From: Acidobacteriota bacterium | GTDB lineage: Bacteria > Acidobacteriota > Terriglobia > Terriglobales > Acidobacteriaceae | Direction of reading: 5' to 3' | Assembly: GCA_021778315.1 (NCBI GenBank) | Contig: JAJYCQ010000032.1 | Span: 1 to 19,396, forward strand | Length of the DNA: 19,396 bases | In this document: positions 7,853-15,287 of the stretch, piece by piece | How positions within the stretch are numbered: the first letter of the stretch is position 1 | How the letters are laid out: the number at the start of each line of letters is the position of its first letter | The notes under the pieces: generated by a model | What the model saw: only the letters and a program-made list of their open reading frames with translations | Database searches by the model: none | What the model was told of the DNA's origin: nothing | Program-made: the position numbers and the translations under genes

Positions 7853-9130
7853 TTAGAAGAGCTCGGTGGCGAAGAGATCGTCGAGGGTTTCGCGGCGGCG
7901 GATGAGGCGGGGCTGGCCGGCTTCGATGAGGACTTCGGCGGGGTGGACGCGGGTGTTGTAGTGGGAGGCGAGGGACATGCCGTAGGCTCCGGCGTCGAGC
8001 AGGACGGCGAGGTCGCCGGAGCGGAGTTCGGGGGTGGTGCGGTCGCGGGCGAAGAAGTCTCCGGACTCGCAGACGGGGCCTACGATGTCGGCGGTTTGGT
8101 GGGGGCGGGTGGGGTCGGCGAGGACGGGGAGGATCTCGTGGTGGGCCTGGTAGAGGGCTGGGCGGATGAGGTCGTTCATCGCTGCGTCCATGATTACAAA
8201 GTGCTTAGCGCCGTTCTGTTTGATGGTTAGGACGCGGGTGAGGAGCGCTCCAGCCTGGGCGACGAGGAAGCGGCCGGGCTCGAGGAGGAGATGGGCGTCG
8301 AGGCCGTGGAGGACGGAGCGGAGGGCGGCGGCGTAGTCGGCTACGCGGGCGGCGGGGTCGAAGGCGGTGGTGCCGTACTCGATGCCGAAGCCGCCACCGG
8401 CGTCTACGTAGTGGATGCTTAGGCCGTCGGCACGGAGTTCTTCGACGAGGGTGCGGACTCGCTTGAGGGACTCGGCGAAGGGTTCTACGGAGCGGATCTG
8501 GGAGCCGATGTGGACGCTAACTCCTGCAGGCTCAATGCCGGGGAGCTGGGCGGCGCGCTGATAGACGGCGCGGGCCCGTTCGATGGCGATGCCGAATTTG
8601 TGTTCGCGGAGGCCGGTGGAGATGTAGGGGTGGGTCTCGGCGAAGACGTCGGGGTTGACGCGGAGTGCGATGCGGGCGGTGTGGCCAAGTGCTTGAGCGC
8701 GTTGGCTTAAGAGCTCCAGCTCGGCTTCGCTTTCTACGTTGAAGAGGAGGATGTTGGCGTGGAGGGCAGCGTCGATTTCCCAGACCTGTTTGCCTACTCC
8801 GGAGAAGACTACGCGGCCTAAGGCGGTGGGGGCGGAGCGGCGGACTCGCTCAAGTTCGCCACCGGAGACGATGTCGAAGCCGCAGCCTAAGTCGCTGAGG
8901 AGCTTGAGGATAGCGAGGGAGGAGTTGGCCTTGACGGCGTAGCAGAGGGTGGTGGGGAGGGCCGAAAATTCGGTCTGGAGCATGACTACGCGGGCGCGGA
9001 TGGCGTCGGCGGAGTAGACGTAGAGGGGGGTGCCGTAGTGGTCGGCGAGGGTGGTTAGATCGGCACCGGAGCAGGCCAGGCGGTTGTTTAGGTAGGCGAA
9101 GGGGCGCGGCGAGGGGGAGGTGGGGGTCAC
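7853..9130 (-). CDS. lysA: Diaminopimelate decarboxylase
   Basis: A 425-residue PLP enzyme converting meso-2,6-diaminopimelate to L-lysine, the last step of lysine synthesis. The alanine-racemase-like barrel carries the PLP lysine in CYAVKANSS (K67), HIGSQI (207-212), the phosphate-binding GGGFGIEYG, and EPGR (284-287). The C-terminal beta domain has MNDLIRPALY, the cysteine-containing CESGD (354-358) and GAYGMSLASHYN (Y383). MNDLIRP and CESGD separate it from arginine and ornithine decarboxylases. Length is normal. The GTG start has an AGGGGA very close upstream. It follows the PspC-domain gene by 18 bases, so the two may be co-transcribed. Codons are mostly C-ending, reflecting the strong local strand bias. 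Confidence 0.97.
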   Translation of the reverse strand: MTPTSPSPRPFAYLNNRLACSGADLTTLADHYGTPLYVYSADAIRARVVMLQTEFSALPTTLCYAVKANSSLAILKLLSDLGCGFDIVSGGELERVRRSAPTALGRVVFSGVGKQVWEIDAALHANILLFNVESEAELELLSQRAQALGHTARIALRVNPDVFAETHPYISTGLREHKFGIAIERARAVYQRAAQLPGIEPAGVSVHIGSQIRSVEPFAESLKRVRTLVEELRADGLSIHYVDAGGGFGIEYGTTAFDPAARVADYAAALRSVLHGLDAHLLLEPGRFLVAQAGALLTRVLTIKQNGAKHFVIMDAAMNDLIRPALYQAHHEILPVLADPTRPHQTADIVGPVCESGDFFARDRTTPELRSGDLAVLLDAGAYGMSLASHYNTRVHPAEVLIEAGQPRLIRRRETLDDLFATELF

Positions 9131-9148
9131 TCCCCTATCGTAAACGGT

Positions 9149-9481
9149 CTAGGGGATGGGCTGGGTGGTGGGGGGTGCGGGGACGGTGGGGGCGAAGAAG
9201 TAGGGCTCGTTGGGCATGACGATCCAGGCGATGAGGTACGCGATGATGGGAGTGCCGCAGCCGAATAAGACCAATACACAGAGCAAGATGCGGACGAGGA
9301 CTACGTCCCAGCCGAAGTGCTGGGCGAAGCCGGCGCAGACTCCTCCGATGGCCCGGCCGTAGCGGGGGCGGACGAGGCGGGTGTAGACCGGGGTGGGGGG
9401 CTGGATGAAGACGGGGGCTCCGCAGCTGCTGCAGAACCGGGCGCCGGGGTTGAAGGGGGTGTGGCATGCGGGGCAGTTCAT
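9149..9481 (-). CDS. Zinc-ribbon plus PspC-domain membrane protein
   Basis: A 110-residue protein. Residues 3-20 form a rubredoxin-like zinc ribbon with two Cys-x2-Cys pairs (C3/C6 and C17/C20, CPAC ... CSSC). After a Pro-rich linker, residues 34-92 are a PspC domain: LVRPRYGRAIGGVCAGFAQ, then FGWD and a hydrophobic helix pair ending in IAWIVMPNEP. PspC domains belong to the phage-shock membrane-stress response; this zinc-ribbon form is common in acidobacteria and its exact job is not known. The start at 9481 is set by a strong GAGGAGG four to five bases upstream. A Pro-rich tail follows. It lies 18 bases upstream of lysA. Confidence 0.9.
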   Translation of the reverse strand: MNCPACHTPFNPGARFCSSCGAPVFIQPPTPVYTRLVRPRYGRAIGGVCAGFAQHFGWDVVLVRILLCVLVLFGCGTPIIAYLIAWIVMPNEPYFFAPTVPAPPTTQPIP

Positions 9482-9633
9482 CGGTCCTCCTCGGAATGAC
9501 ATGGGGTAATACGGTGGGGGGAGGGGCGATGTTCCGTGGTTTTCAGAGCGTTTGAGCGGGGTCTTGGGTCGCAAACCGCGTGACTGAGGGAGGGTTCGGG
9601 TTGCGCAGTGTGGAAATTGGGCGGGTGGGGTGG

Positions 9634-10884
9634 TTATTTGCCGGTGTAGGGGTGGTCGAGGTATTTGTGGGCGGCGTTGGATTGGGATTGGTCTCCTCCG
9701 GGGAGGATGACGAGGTTGTACATGTGGATGGCCTGGCGGCGGTTGTGGAGGAGGTCGTACATCTGGCCAGCGTTGAGTTCGGCTCGCTTGCGGAGCCAGT
9801 CGCTGCAGTTGGGCTGGAGGGAGGCCTGGGTGAAGCTGTAGGCGGCTCCGGGGATGTCGTTGTAGCCGCGCTGGGTGTCGGCCATGCCGAACCAGGCCAT
9901 CTGAAGGTGGGGGTCGACGAAGTAGCCGGGCTTTTCTGCGTCGGCGATGACTTCCTTGTAGGCGGCGATGGCTTCGAGGCCGTGGCCTTCGTCTTTGAGG
10001 AGGTTGGCTACTTCGAGGCGGAAGAGGTAGTCGTGGGGGAATTGCTCGGCGAGGCCACGCTCGACGACGAGGGCCTCAGGGTAGCGGGCGTCGTGGCGGA
10101 GGAAGACGGAGAGGGCGGTGCGGGAGGCGACGGGGGTGACGATGCCGTGGGCGGCGGCCTGGCGGAGGTTTTCGAGGCCCTGCTCCTTGTTGCCTCCTAC
10201 TCCCATGATGCCGACGATGAGGCGAATCCAGCGGGGGAGGCTGGCGACGGCGAACTGCTGGATGCCGATGGCCATGCGGGCGTCGGCATACTGGGGGTCG
10301 ATTTTGAGGGCGGATTCGGAGTCGTTGCGGGCGGAGTAGCCCTGGCGGGCGGCGGTGGCGAAGGAGTGGTCTACCAGCGTGATGAACGCCGCGTGCATGC
10401 CCTTGGCATAGCCGCGGGCGAAGTAGGCGTTGGCGTCGCTGGGATTGGCTTTGATCTGGGCGTCGGCTAACTGGATGACCTTGTTGGTGAGGTCTTCGAT
10501 GCGGGAGCGGGTGGCGGGAAGGACCTGGACGTCGCGCTTGGTGGTGAGGAAGCTGTCGTGGGCGTAGTAGGTGGTGTCGAGGAGATCCTGGTGGTAGAGC
10601 TCGCGGAAGATGAGGGTGACGAGGACGTAGTCCCAGGCCATGGGGTTGGCGGGATGCTGCTGGGCTACCTGCTCCTGAATTTTGAGGGCGGCGTCGAAGT
10701 CGAGGTTGTGGAAGTCAAGCATGGACTGCTTGACCTGGGGGTCGAGGTTGATGGGGTCGGTGTGGAGGGAGGGTGCCTGGGCGGCGGCGGTGGAGAGAGC
10801 GAGGACGAGGGTGAGAACGAGGGTGAGGAGGGGGAGCGCGGCGCGGGAGGGACGGGGGCTGACGTTCCGGAGCGATCGGGGCAA
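9634..10884 (-). CDS. Exported TPR-repeat protein of unknown function
   Basis: About 416 residues. A signal peptide (core ALPLLTLVLTLVLALS, end AAAQA) is partly encoded by a 12-base tandem duplication at 10804-10827 that produces the repeated Leu-Thr-Leu-Val. The rest is helical with TPR-like pairs: LDFHNLDFDAALKIQEQVAQ, SDANAYFARGYAKGM, SALKIDPQYADARMAIGIQQ, a helix pair with AVASLPRWIRLIVGIMGVGG, and C-terminal repeats around YPEALVVERGLAEQFP and EAIAAYKEVIADAEKPG. No enzyme motif is seen; TPRs usually bind proteins. I prefer the TTG start at 10884 (AGAGGA eight bases upstream) over TTG at 10914, which lacks a ribosome site. Both are non-ATG, so the start is uncertain. No close partner gene is evident. 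Confidence 0.87.
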   Translation of the reverse strand: MPRSLRNVSPRPSRAALPLLTLVLTLVLALSTAAAQAPSLHTDPINLDPQVKQSMLDFHNLDFDAALKIQEQVAQQHPANPMAWDYVLVTLIFRELYHQDLLDTTYYAHDSFLTTKRDVQVLPATRSRIEDLTNKVIQLADAQIKANPSDANAYFARGYAKGMHAAFITLVDHSFATAARQGYSARNDSESALKIDPQYADARMAIGIQQFAVASLPRWIRLIVGIMGVGGNKEQGLENLRQAAAHGIVTPVASRTALSVFLRHDARYPEALVVERGLAEQFPHDYLFRLEVANLLKDEGHGLEAIAAYKEVIADAEKPGYFVDPHLQMAWFGMADTQRGYNDIPGAAYSFTQASLQPNCSDWLRKRAELNAGQMYDLLHNRRQAIHMYNLVILPGGDQSQSNAAHKYLDHPYTGK

Positions 10885-11085
10885 GCAGGAATTCCTCTCT
10901 GGTTCGGACGGCAAGGGGCCGACGCAGATAGACTACACCCAGGTCCTACGCGGACGGCGGGAGGCGCTGCGCGCAGAGGCGGGAGTGCAGGGAGTGCTGG
11001 AGCGCACGGTGTCGTGGATGCGCGAGGTGCTAGGCTGATTTGCGTGGGTTGGTTGGTGACGTAGGGCGAAGGTTGTGGAGGCGTT

Positions 11086-11358
11086 ATGGATGTGCAGATT
11101 GTATTTCCTCTGGTGCTGCTGACGGTTGGGTGCATTGCGTATGTGTTCTGGCCGCAGGGACGGGTGGCGGTTCCGGTGGAGAAGACGCGGCTGGATTATC
11201 TGAAAGAGCGCAAGGATGTGGTGTATGAGAACTTGCGGGATTTGAACTTTGAGTATCGCGCGGGGAAGTATCCGGAAGATGATTATGCGCGGCAGCGGGC
11301 GTCGTTGGAAGATGAGGCGGCGCAGGTGGTGACGGAAATGCAGGCACTTGGCGGCTGA
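11086..11358 (+). CDS. Small one-TM protein with CcmI-like helical hairpin
   Basis: 90 residues. One N-terminal membrane helix (about 4-22, VFPLVLLTVGCIAYVFW) is followed by a charged helical hairpin, LDYLKERKDVVYENLRDLNF then EYRAGKYPEDDYARQRASLE. This arrangement matches the N-terminal module of the cytochrome c maturation factor CcmI/CycH, but the large TPR part of CcmI is missing. The ATG has a GGAGG five bases upstream. It is the first gene of a plus-strand unit, with gaps of 21, 22 and 29 bases to the following genes. A role in heme or cytochrome biogenesis is only suggested by the family resemblance. No ccmA/B/C/E/F/H gene is in the window. Confidence 0.85.
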   Translation: MDVQIVFPLVLLTVGCIAYVFWPQGRVAVPVEKTRLDYLKERKDVVYENLRDLNFEYRAGKYPEDDYARQRASLEDEAAQVVTEMQALGG

Positions 11359-11379
11359 AATAGGTTATGATTCCGGCCA

Positions 11380-11712
11380 ATGACAGATAAATGGCCGAGA
11401 CGATTTGAGCTGATACGCGGCTTTGGGTGGATGGCTCTCGTCGCTGTCGTTTTCTTGATCGCAGCTGTGTTTACGCCTGAGGACTATCGGCGTTGGCCAC
11501 TTATTTTTGGAGTGCTGCTCTTCCTGCCGGCCTTTGTTTACACGTATGTCGTGGTGATCTGGCAATGGAAGGAACGCTATCGGGGGAAACACAGCGACCT
11601 GTGGGGAGCGCTGATTCTTATCGAAACAAGCGGGTGGTTGAAGTTGGTGTACCTGTTCCGGCATCTTGTGCCGGACATGCGCAAAGGTGGCCGGTATCAC
11701 AATTCTTTGTAG
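11380..11712 (+). CDS. Small two-TM protein of unknown function
   Basis: 110 residues with two clear membrane helices: about 16-31 (MALVAVVFLIAAVF) and about 40-61 (PLIFGVLLFLPAFVYTYVVVIW). A short loop, PEDYRRW, lies between them. The C-terminal cytoplasmic tail contains KERYRGKHSDLWGALILIE and LVYLFRHLVPDMRKGGRY. The protein is basic and has no recognised motif. The start is set by position in the unit; the ribosome site is weak (AGGTT lies about 15 bases upstream). Base use is less G-rich than its neighbours, with several A/T-ending codons, which may reflect a different history or weak codon selection. Its position between two proteins with CcmI-like hairpins is the only functional clue. 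Confidence 0.8.
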   Translation: MTDKWPRRFELIRGFGWMALVAVVFLIAAVFTPEDYRRWPLIFGVLLFLPAFVYTYVVVIWQWKERYRGKHSDLWGALILIETSGWLKLVYLFRHLVPDMRKGGRYHNSL

Positions 11713-11734
11713 CGATCTGACGTATTCTTAGGTC

Positions 11735-13132
11735 GTGCATACATTGATTGGAACTCTCCGCCGCCTCTCTGCTTCCCTGCTGCTTCTTCCTCTTGCTGCG
11801 CTGGTGTTACCTGTTGCGGCGATGGCCGCTACTCCGATTACGGGTATGGTGACGAACCGGACTACGGATAAGCCGTCGGCGGGCGATACGGTGGCGCTGC
11901 TGCGGCTGGTGCAGGGCATGCAGGAAGTGACGAATACGACGACCAACGCGAAGGGGGCGTTTTCGCTGGACGCTCCGGACGACGGGATGTACCTGGTGCG
12001 GGTGACGCATGATAAGGCGACGTACTTCGGGGCGGTTCCGGCGGGGTCGAAGACGGTGAATATCGACGTGTATAACGCCGCGGCGCACGTGGCGGGCGTG
12101 AGCACGGAGGCGATCGTGATGCGGGCCCAGACCGATGCCAGCGGAAGTACGCTGAATGTGGTGGAGAATTTTTTTGTAAAGAACGATTCGAAGCCGGCGA
12201 TGACGCAGTTTTCGAATGATCCGTTCAGTATGTACCTGCCGGAGGGAGCGGTGATTGAGGCTTCGGCGGCGCTGGCTCCGGGAGGCATGCCGGTGTCGGC
12301 TACACCGATGCCGGTGGGCGAGAAGGGGCGGTATACGTTCCTGTTTCCGATTCGGCCGGGGGAGACGAGGTTCCAGGTGTCGTACCACGTGCCGTACTCG
12401 GGGACACTGAAGTTTGGGCTGAAGGTGGCGGGGGCGACGGACGCGTTTGCGGTGATTGTGCCGAAGGCGATGACGTTCTCTCCGGCTCCCGGGACACAGT
12501 TCAACCCGGTTCCGGACGATACGAACTCGCAGACGTTTGTGGCTCGGAAGATGGCGGCGGGACAGACGGTGGACTTCCAGGTGACGGGAACGGGAGCTCT
12601 GCCAAGGGAGACGCAGACGGGGGGCGATCAGGGGTCGCAGGGAGGGCAGGCGGGACAGGGTGCTGAGGGCAATGGGGCGGATGCGTCGGCGTCGAGCGAT
12701 ACGGCTCCGGGCAAGGGTCTGGGGTTGCCGCTGGATCCGAATGGGACACGTGAGCCGCTCTCGACTAAGTACAAGTGGTGGATTCTGGGAGGGCTGGGGC
12801 TGGTGCTGGTGGCGGCGGCGGGCGTGCTGCTGCGAAAGCCGGCGGATGCTCATGCGATGTCGGCTGCGCATGCGGTGGCGAGTGACCGGGTGCGGGTTCT
12901 TCCTGCGGCTGGTGCGGTGGCGGCTGCTCCGGTGACGGCGGCGGGGAGAAAAGAGTTGCTGCTGCATGTGCTGAAGGACGAACTGTTTGCGCTGGAGACG
13001 GACAGGCTGCAGGGCCATATCGGCGAGGCGCAGTATGCGGAGCAGAAGGCGGCGATTGAGCTGATCCTGCGGCGGGCGCTGCAGGGCGCGGGTTCGGCGG
13101 GCGCGGGTTCATCCACAGGGGCTAGCGCTTAA
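11735..13132 (+). CDS. Exported beta-sandwich protein with C-terminal TM and CcmI-like tail
   Basis: 465 residues from a GTG start (TTG at 11744 is also possible). In order: a signal peptide (about 1-31, ending AAMAA); a carboxypeptidase-regulatory/Ig-like sandwich (about 34-110, ITGMVTNRTTDKPSAGDTVALL, AKGAFSLDAPDDGMYLVRVTH); a second beta-rich domain (about 110-280); and a Gly/Gln/Ser/Asp linker (about 290-335). A membrane helix follows (about 347-367, WWILGGLGLVLVAAAGVLL), then an Ala-rich linker and a cytoplasmic helical hairpin (about 406-450, HVLKDELFALETDRLQGH, EAQYAEQKAAIELILRRAL). The last hairpin resembles that of the 90-residue protein at 11086. Topology: sensory or binding domains outside, hairpin inside. 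No catalytic motif. Function unknown. Confidence 0.9.
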   Translation: MHTLIGTLRRLSASLLLLPLAALVLPVAAMAATPITGMVTNRTTDKPSAGDTVALLRLVQGMQEVTNTTTNAKGAFSLDAPDDGMYLVRVTHDKATYFGAVPAGSKTVNIDVYNAAAHVAGVSTEAIVMRAQTDASGSTLNVVENFFVKNDSKPAMTQFSNDPFSMYLPEGAVIEASAALAPGGMPVSATPMPVGEKGRYTFLFPIRPGETRFQVSYHVPYSGTLKFGLKVAGATDAFAVIVPKAMTFSPAPGTQFNPVPDDTNSQTFVARKMAAGQTVDFQVTGTGALPRETQTGGDQGSQGGQAGQGAEGNGADASASSDTAPGKGLGLPLDPNGTREPLSTKYKWWILGGLGLVLVAAAGVLLRKPADAHAMSAAHAVASDRVRVLPAAGAVAAAPVTAAGRKELLLHVLKDELFALETDRLQGHIGEAQYAEQKAAIELILRRALQGAGSAGAGSSTGASA

Positions 13133-13161
13133 TTGGGCTCGGACAAGAGATACTGATTGGC

Positions 13162-13662
13162 ATGACAACTGTTCTTCGCATTGTTCGGCTGTATGCTCTG
13201 GCGGTATGGGTTGGCGGGCTGGTGTTCTTCGCGTTCGTTGCGGCTATGGCGTTCAGGACGCTTCCGGATGCGCATGAGGCGGGGATGGTGGTGCGAGGGG
13301 CGCTGGTGTCGCTGCACCATATTGGGATGACGTCGGGGCTGATTTACCTGGTGTGCACGCTGGCACTGCTGGCGACGCAGAGGGACACGCATCCGATCCG
13401 GGCGGCGGAGCTGGTGCTGGTGCTGATGATGCTGGCGCTGACGGGGTACTCAGAGTTTTCGGTGATACCGAGGATGGAGGCGGACCGGACGGCGCTGGGC
13501 GGCGATGTGGCGAAGGCTCCGAATGAGGCTCCGGCTAAGAAGCACTTTGAGCGGCTGCATGGGGTGTCGGTGAAGGTGGAGAGCGTGGTGCTGATCGAGG
13601 GGCTGATGCTGCTGGCGATGGCCGGTGTGCATGGGCGGGATGACTTCGACCGGTTCGCGTAG
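13162..13662 (+). CDS. DUF4149-like four-TM membrane protein
   Basis: 166 residues with four predicted membrane helices: about 8-30 (LYALAVWVGGLVFFAFVAA), 50-70 (LHHIGMTSGLIYLVCTL), 78-99 (AELVLVLMMLALTGYSEF) and 140-160 (ESVVLIEGLMLLAMAGVHG). The first helix with W-V-G-G-L-V-F-F is the hallmark of DUF4149/TMEM205-like proteins. A polar loop with EAPAKKHFERLHGVSVKVE precedes the last helix; the conserved HFERLHGVS block fits the same family. The biochemical role of the family is not established. It begins 29 bases after the preceding gene and is the last member of the four-gene unit. Confidence 0.87.
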   Translation: MTTVLRIVRLYALAVWVGGLVFFAFVAAMAFRTLPDAHEAGMVVRGALVSLHHIGMTSGLIYLVCTLALLATQRDTHPIRAAELVLVLMMLALTGYSEFSVIPRMEADRTALGGDVAKAPNEAPAKKHFERLHGVSVKVESVVLIEGLMLLAMAGVHGRDDFDRFA

Positions 13663-13741
13663 GTCCTACGGGGCGGCGAGGACGGCGGGGGTGAGAGCGT
13701 TGCGGGGTAGAGTTGGGTGGCAATGCAACGGCCAATACAGT

Positions 13742-13767
13742 GGTCCTTCGCTTCGCTCCAGGATGAC
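13742..13767. repeat. Dispersed short repeat (GTCATCC...GAGCGAAGCGAAGGA type)
   Basis: Read on the minus strand this is GTCATCC followed by GGAGCGAAGCGAAGGACC. From memory it matches a short imperfect palindromic intergenic repeat common in acidobacterial and some other bacterial genomes. It sits in the gap between the convergent DUF4149-like and VWA genes. Only one copy is in the window, so the repeat status rests on recall. Confidence 0.45.
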
Positions 13768-13789
13768 GGGATTTTGGGTGGGGTGGGGG

Positions 13790-14950
13790 TTATTGGACGG
13801 GGAGTTTGGCGCGGTAGCCGTCGCGGGTGATGATGGAATATTTCAGGGGATTGCCCTGCTCGTCCTGCATCTTCAGGGGGAGGCCTTCGTTGTCGACGAG
13901 GTAGACCTTGACCTTACGGTAGGTGCCGTCATTTTTGGTGTTGGTGGGGCGGTAGGTAAGGACGTACTGGTTGCGGATGGACTCGTTGATCTGGGTGAAG
14001 ATGTCGGGGAGAGAGCCCTGGAAGACGGGCTGGAAGCTCATGCCACCGGTCATCTCGGCGAAGGTTCGCATCTCGTTGTCGGCCTGGAGGTAGTTGATCT
14101 GGGAGGCTCCGCGGGTGGAGCGCATCTCGCGGAGGAGGCCACCGGTGCTGATGGTGAAGAGGGTGACGTTGGGGGTTGCTTTGATCTTGGCCATCATCTG
14201 ATCGAGGGTGAGGCGGGACATGGAGTCGCGGCCGGAGGAGATGAGGATGACGTATTTGCGGCCGTCGATGCGGGAGAGGCGGTCGAGGGTGTCGTAGAGG
14301 GCGTCGAACTCGTTGGTTTCGCGGAAGGTGGGGAGGACGAGGGAGTTGAGGGCCTCGCGGATGACTTCGCGGTTGTTGGTGAAGTCGGTGAGGATGTGGG
14401 GGTGGATGTCGTAGGTGGAGACGGCGATGTAGTCCTGGGGCTGGAGGGAGCTGAAGAAGCTGTAGGAGGCGTTCTGCATGTCGTTAATGAAGGCGTAGGA
14501 GTTGGCGGCGAACTCGAGGAGAAGGACGGCGGTGATGGGGGTCTTGGTGAGGCGGACGGACTGGACTTCCTGCTGGACTCCGTCTTCGACGACGAGGAAG
14601 TTGGCGGGCTTGAGGTTGGGGACGAACTCGTGGGTCTTGTCGAGGAGGACGCTGACATCGAGGTTGACGAGGGGGACGTCGACGCGGAGGGAGAAGGTCT
14701 GGCCGGGAGGGGTGGCTAGCTTTTCGTGGGAAGGAGCGGGAGGCGGAGGAGGCTCTTCGGTCTTTTTGCGGAGGATGACGGCACCGGTGTCGGACTGGGG
14801 GCCGGCGTCGTCGGGGGTGGTCGCGGGAGGCGTGGATTGCTGTGGGGTCTGCGGTGGAGCTTGCTGGGGGGGCTGCGGGGCCTGTGCTGACAGCGGGCAG
14901 GTGGAGAGGGTGATGAGGGCGGCTAGGCCGAGCAGGACTTGAATCTTCAT
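13790..14950 (-). CDS. VWFA-related acidobacterial domain exported protein, degenerate MIDAS
   Basis: 386 residues. A signal peptide (about 1-23, ending PLSAQA) is followed by a very Pro/Gln/Thr-rich linker (24-83, including five consecutive prolines). From about residue 86 comes the acidobacterial VWFA-related domain: FSLRVDVPLVNLDVSVLLDK, PANFLVVEDGVQQEVQSVR, then the Rossmann-like VWA core with TAVLLLEFAANSYAF, QDYIAVSTYD, NEFDALYDTLDRL, GRKYVILISSGRDS and LFTISTGGLL. The end has ESIRNQYVLTYRPTN and GTYRKVKVYL, typical of the class. The metal-site sequence D-x-S-x-S is replaced by E146-F-A-A-N150, and the downstream D-G is S-G, so divalent metal binding is doubtful. A GGGGAG lies before the ATG. 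Likely a periplasmic binding or adhesion role; the partner is unknown. Confidence 0.93.
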   Translation of the reverse strand: MKIQVLLGLAALITLSTCPLSAQAPQPPQQAPPQTPQQSTPPATTPDDAGPQSDTGAVILRKKTEEPPPPPAPSHEKLATPPGQTFSLRVDVPLVNLDVSVLLDKTHEFVPNLKPANFLVVEDGVQQEVQSVRLTKTPITAVLLLEFAANSYAFINDMQNASYSFFSSLQPQDYIAVSTYDIHPHILTDFTNNREVIREALNSLVLPTFRETNEFDALYDTLDRLSRIDGRKYVILISSGRDSMSRLTLDQMMAKIKATPNVTLFTISTGGLLREMRSTRGASQINYLQADNEMRTFAEMTGGMSFQPVFQGSLPDIFTQINESIRNQYVLTYRPTNTKNDGTYRKVKVYLVDNEGLPLKMQDEQGNPLKYSIITRDGYRAKLPVQ

Positions 14951-15287
14951 TGCGAACTACTCCCCGGGGGTCGTTGCAACTACTACTTTAGACGGGAAAG
15001 GCTGGGGATGGGGCTCAGGGAGGAATTTGTGGGGTTAAGCACAATGGGCCGCTGGGGGGTGCCAGCGGGCCCATTGTTTTCAGATCGCGCCTCCTATCAA
15101 GGGAAGCGACCGGTGGGGGGTCGTCCCGACCAGAGGCGCTTGTTGATTATGGCATAAAGCGAGGGCGAAGGGGTGTGGATTTTGAAATTTGAGAGCTAGA
15201 ATCTAGTCATTCCCTCGAATGAGAAAACTCGTTCGCAGGAGGATTGCATCTCACTGTTGTATTGAATCAGGATTGAAGGCCACATTT
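14951..15287. other. 337-base intergenic region between divergent VWA and alcohol dehydrogenase genes
   Basis: I see no convincing protein gene here. The stretch holds the ribosome site of the VWA gene (near 14955-14966 on the minus strand), two stem-loops (15041-15077 and 15087-15139, listed separately) and the alcohol dehydrogenase leader. An AGGAGG at 15237-15242 has no well-spaced start after it in the enzyme's frame. The 15140-15287 part is more A/T-rich, as expected of a promoter, but I cannot pick a clear -35/-10 pair. Confidence 0.6.
15041..15139. ncRNA. Possible structured RNA: two adjacent stem-loops
   Basis: Helix 1: 15041-15055 pairs with 15062-15077 (15 pairs, one bulged base) and is followed on the plus strand by TTTT, as in a terminator. 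Helix 2: GCGCCTC at 15087-15093 pairs with 15133-15139, enclosing a second stem in which 15101-15111 pairs with 15119-15127 (about nine pairs with a two-base AA bulge) around a G-rich loop. No known riboswitch or housekeeping RNA consensus is recognised. It could be a small RNA, a leader of the VWA mRNA on the minus strand, or a repeat. Confidence 0.35.

Noticed and set aside
9580..10470. Long open frame on the plus strand opposite the TPR gene
   Set aside because: Low-complexity Gly/Val/Glu/Ala translation caused by the G-rich strand; the minus-strand TPR protein explains the region.
11807..13018. 403-codon open frame on the minus strand opposite the exported beta-sandwich protein
   Set aside because: Arg/His-rich antisense translation with no domain logic; the plus-strand protein has signal peptide, domains and TM.
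13625..14719. Long open frame on the plus strand opposite the VWA gene
   Set aside because: Gly/Val/Glu/Asp-rich translation is the antisense of a C-ending-codon gene; the minus-strand product has signal peptide and domain signatures.
15041..15139. Known riboswitch, SRP RNA or 6S RNA
   Set aside because: The pairing and loop sequences do not match the consensus motifs I know for c-di-GMP, ZTP, fluoride or cobalamin riboswitches, SRP RNA or 6S RNA.
14939..15157. 72-codon plus-strand frame across the intergenic stem-loops
   Set aside because: No ribosome site, no recognisable protein features, and it overlaps both the VWA start region and strong RNA-like pairing.
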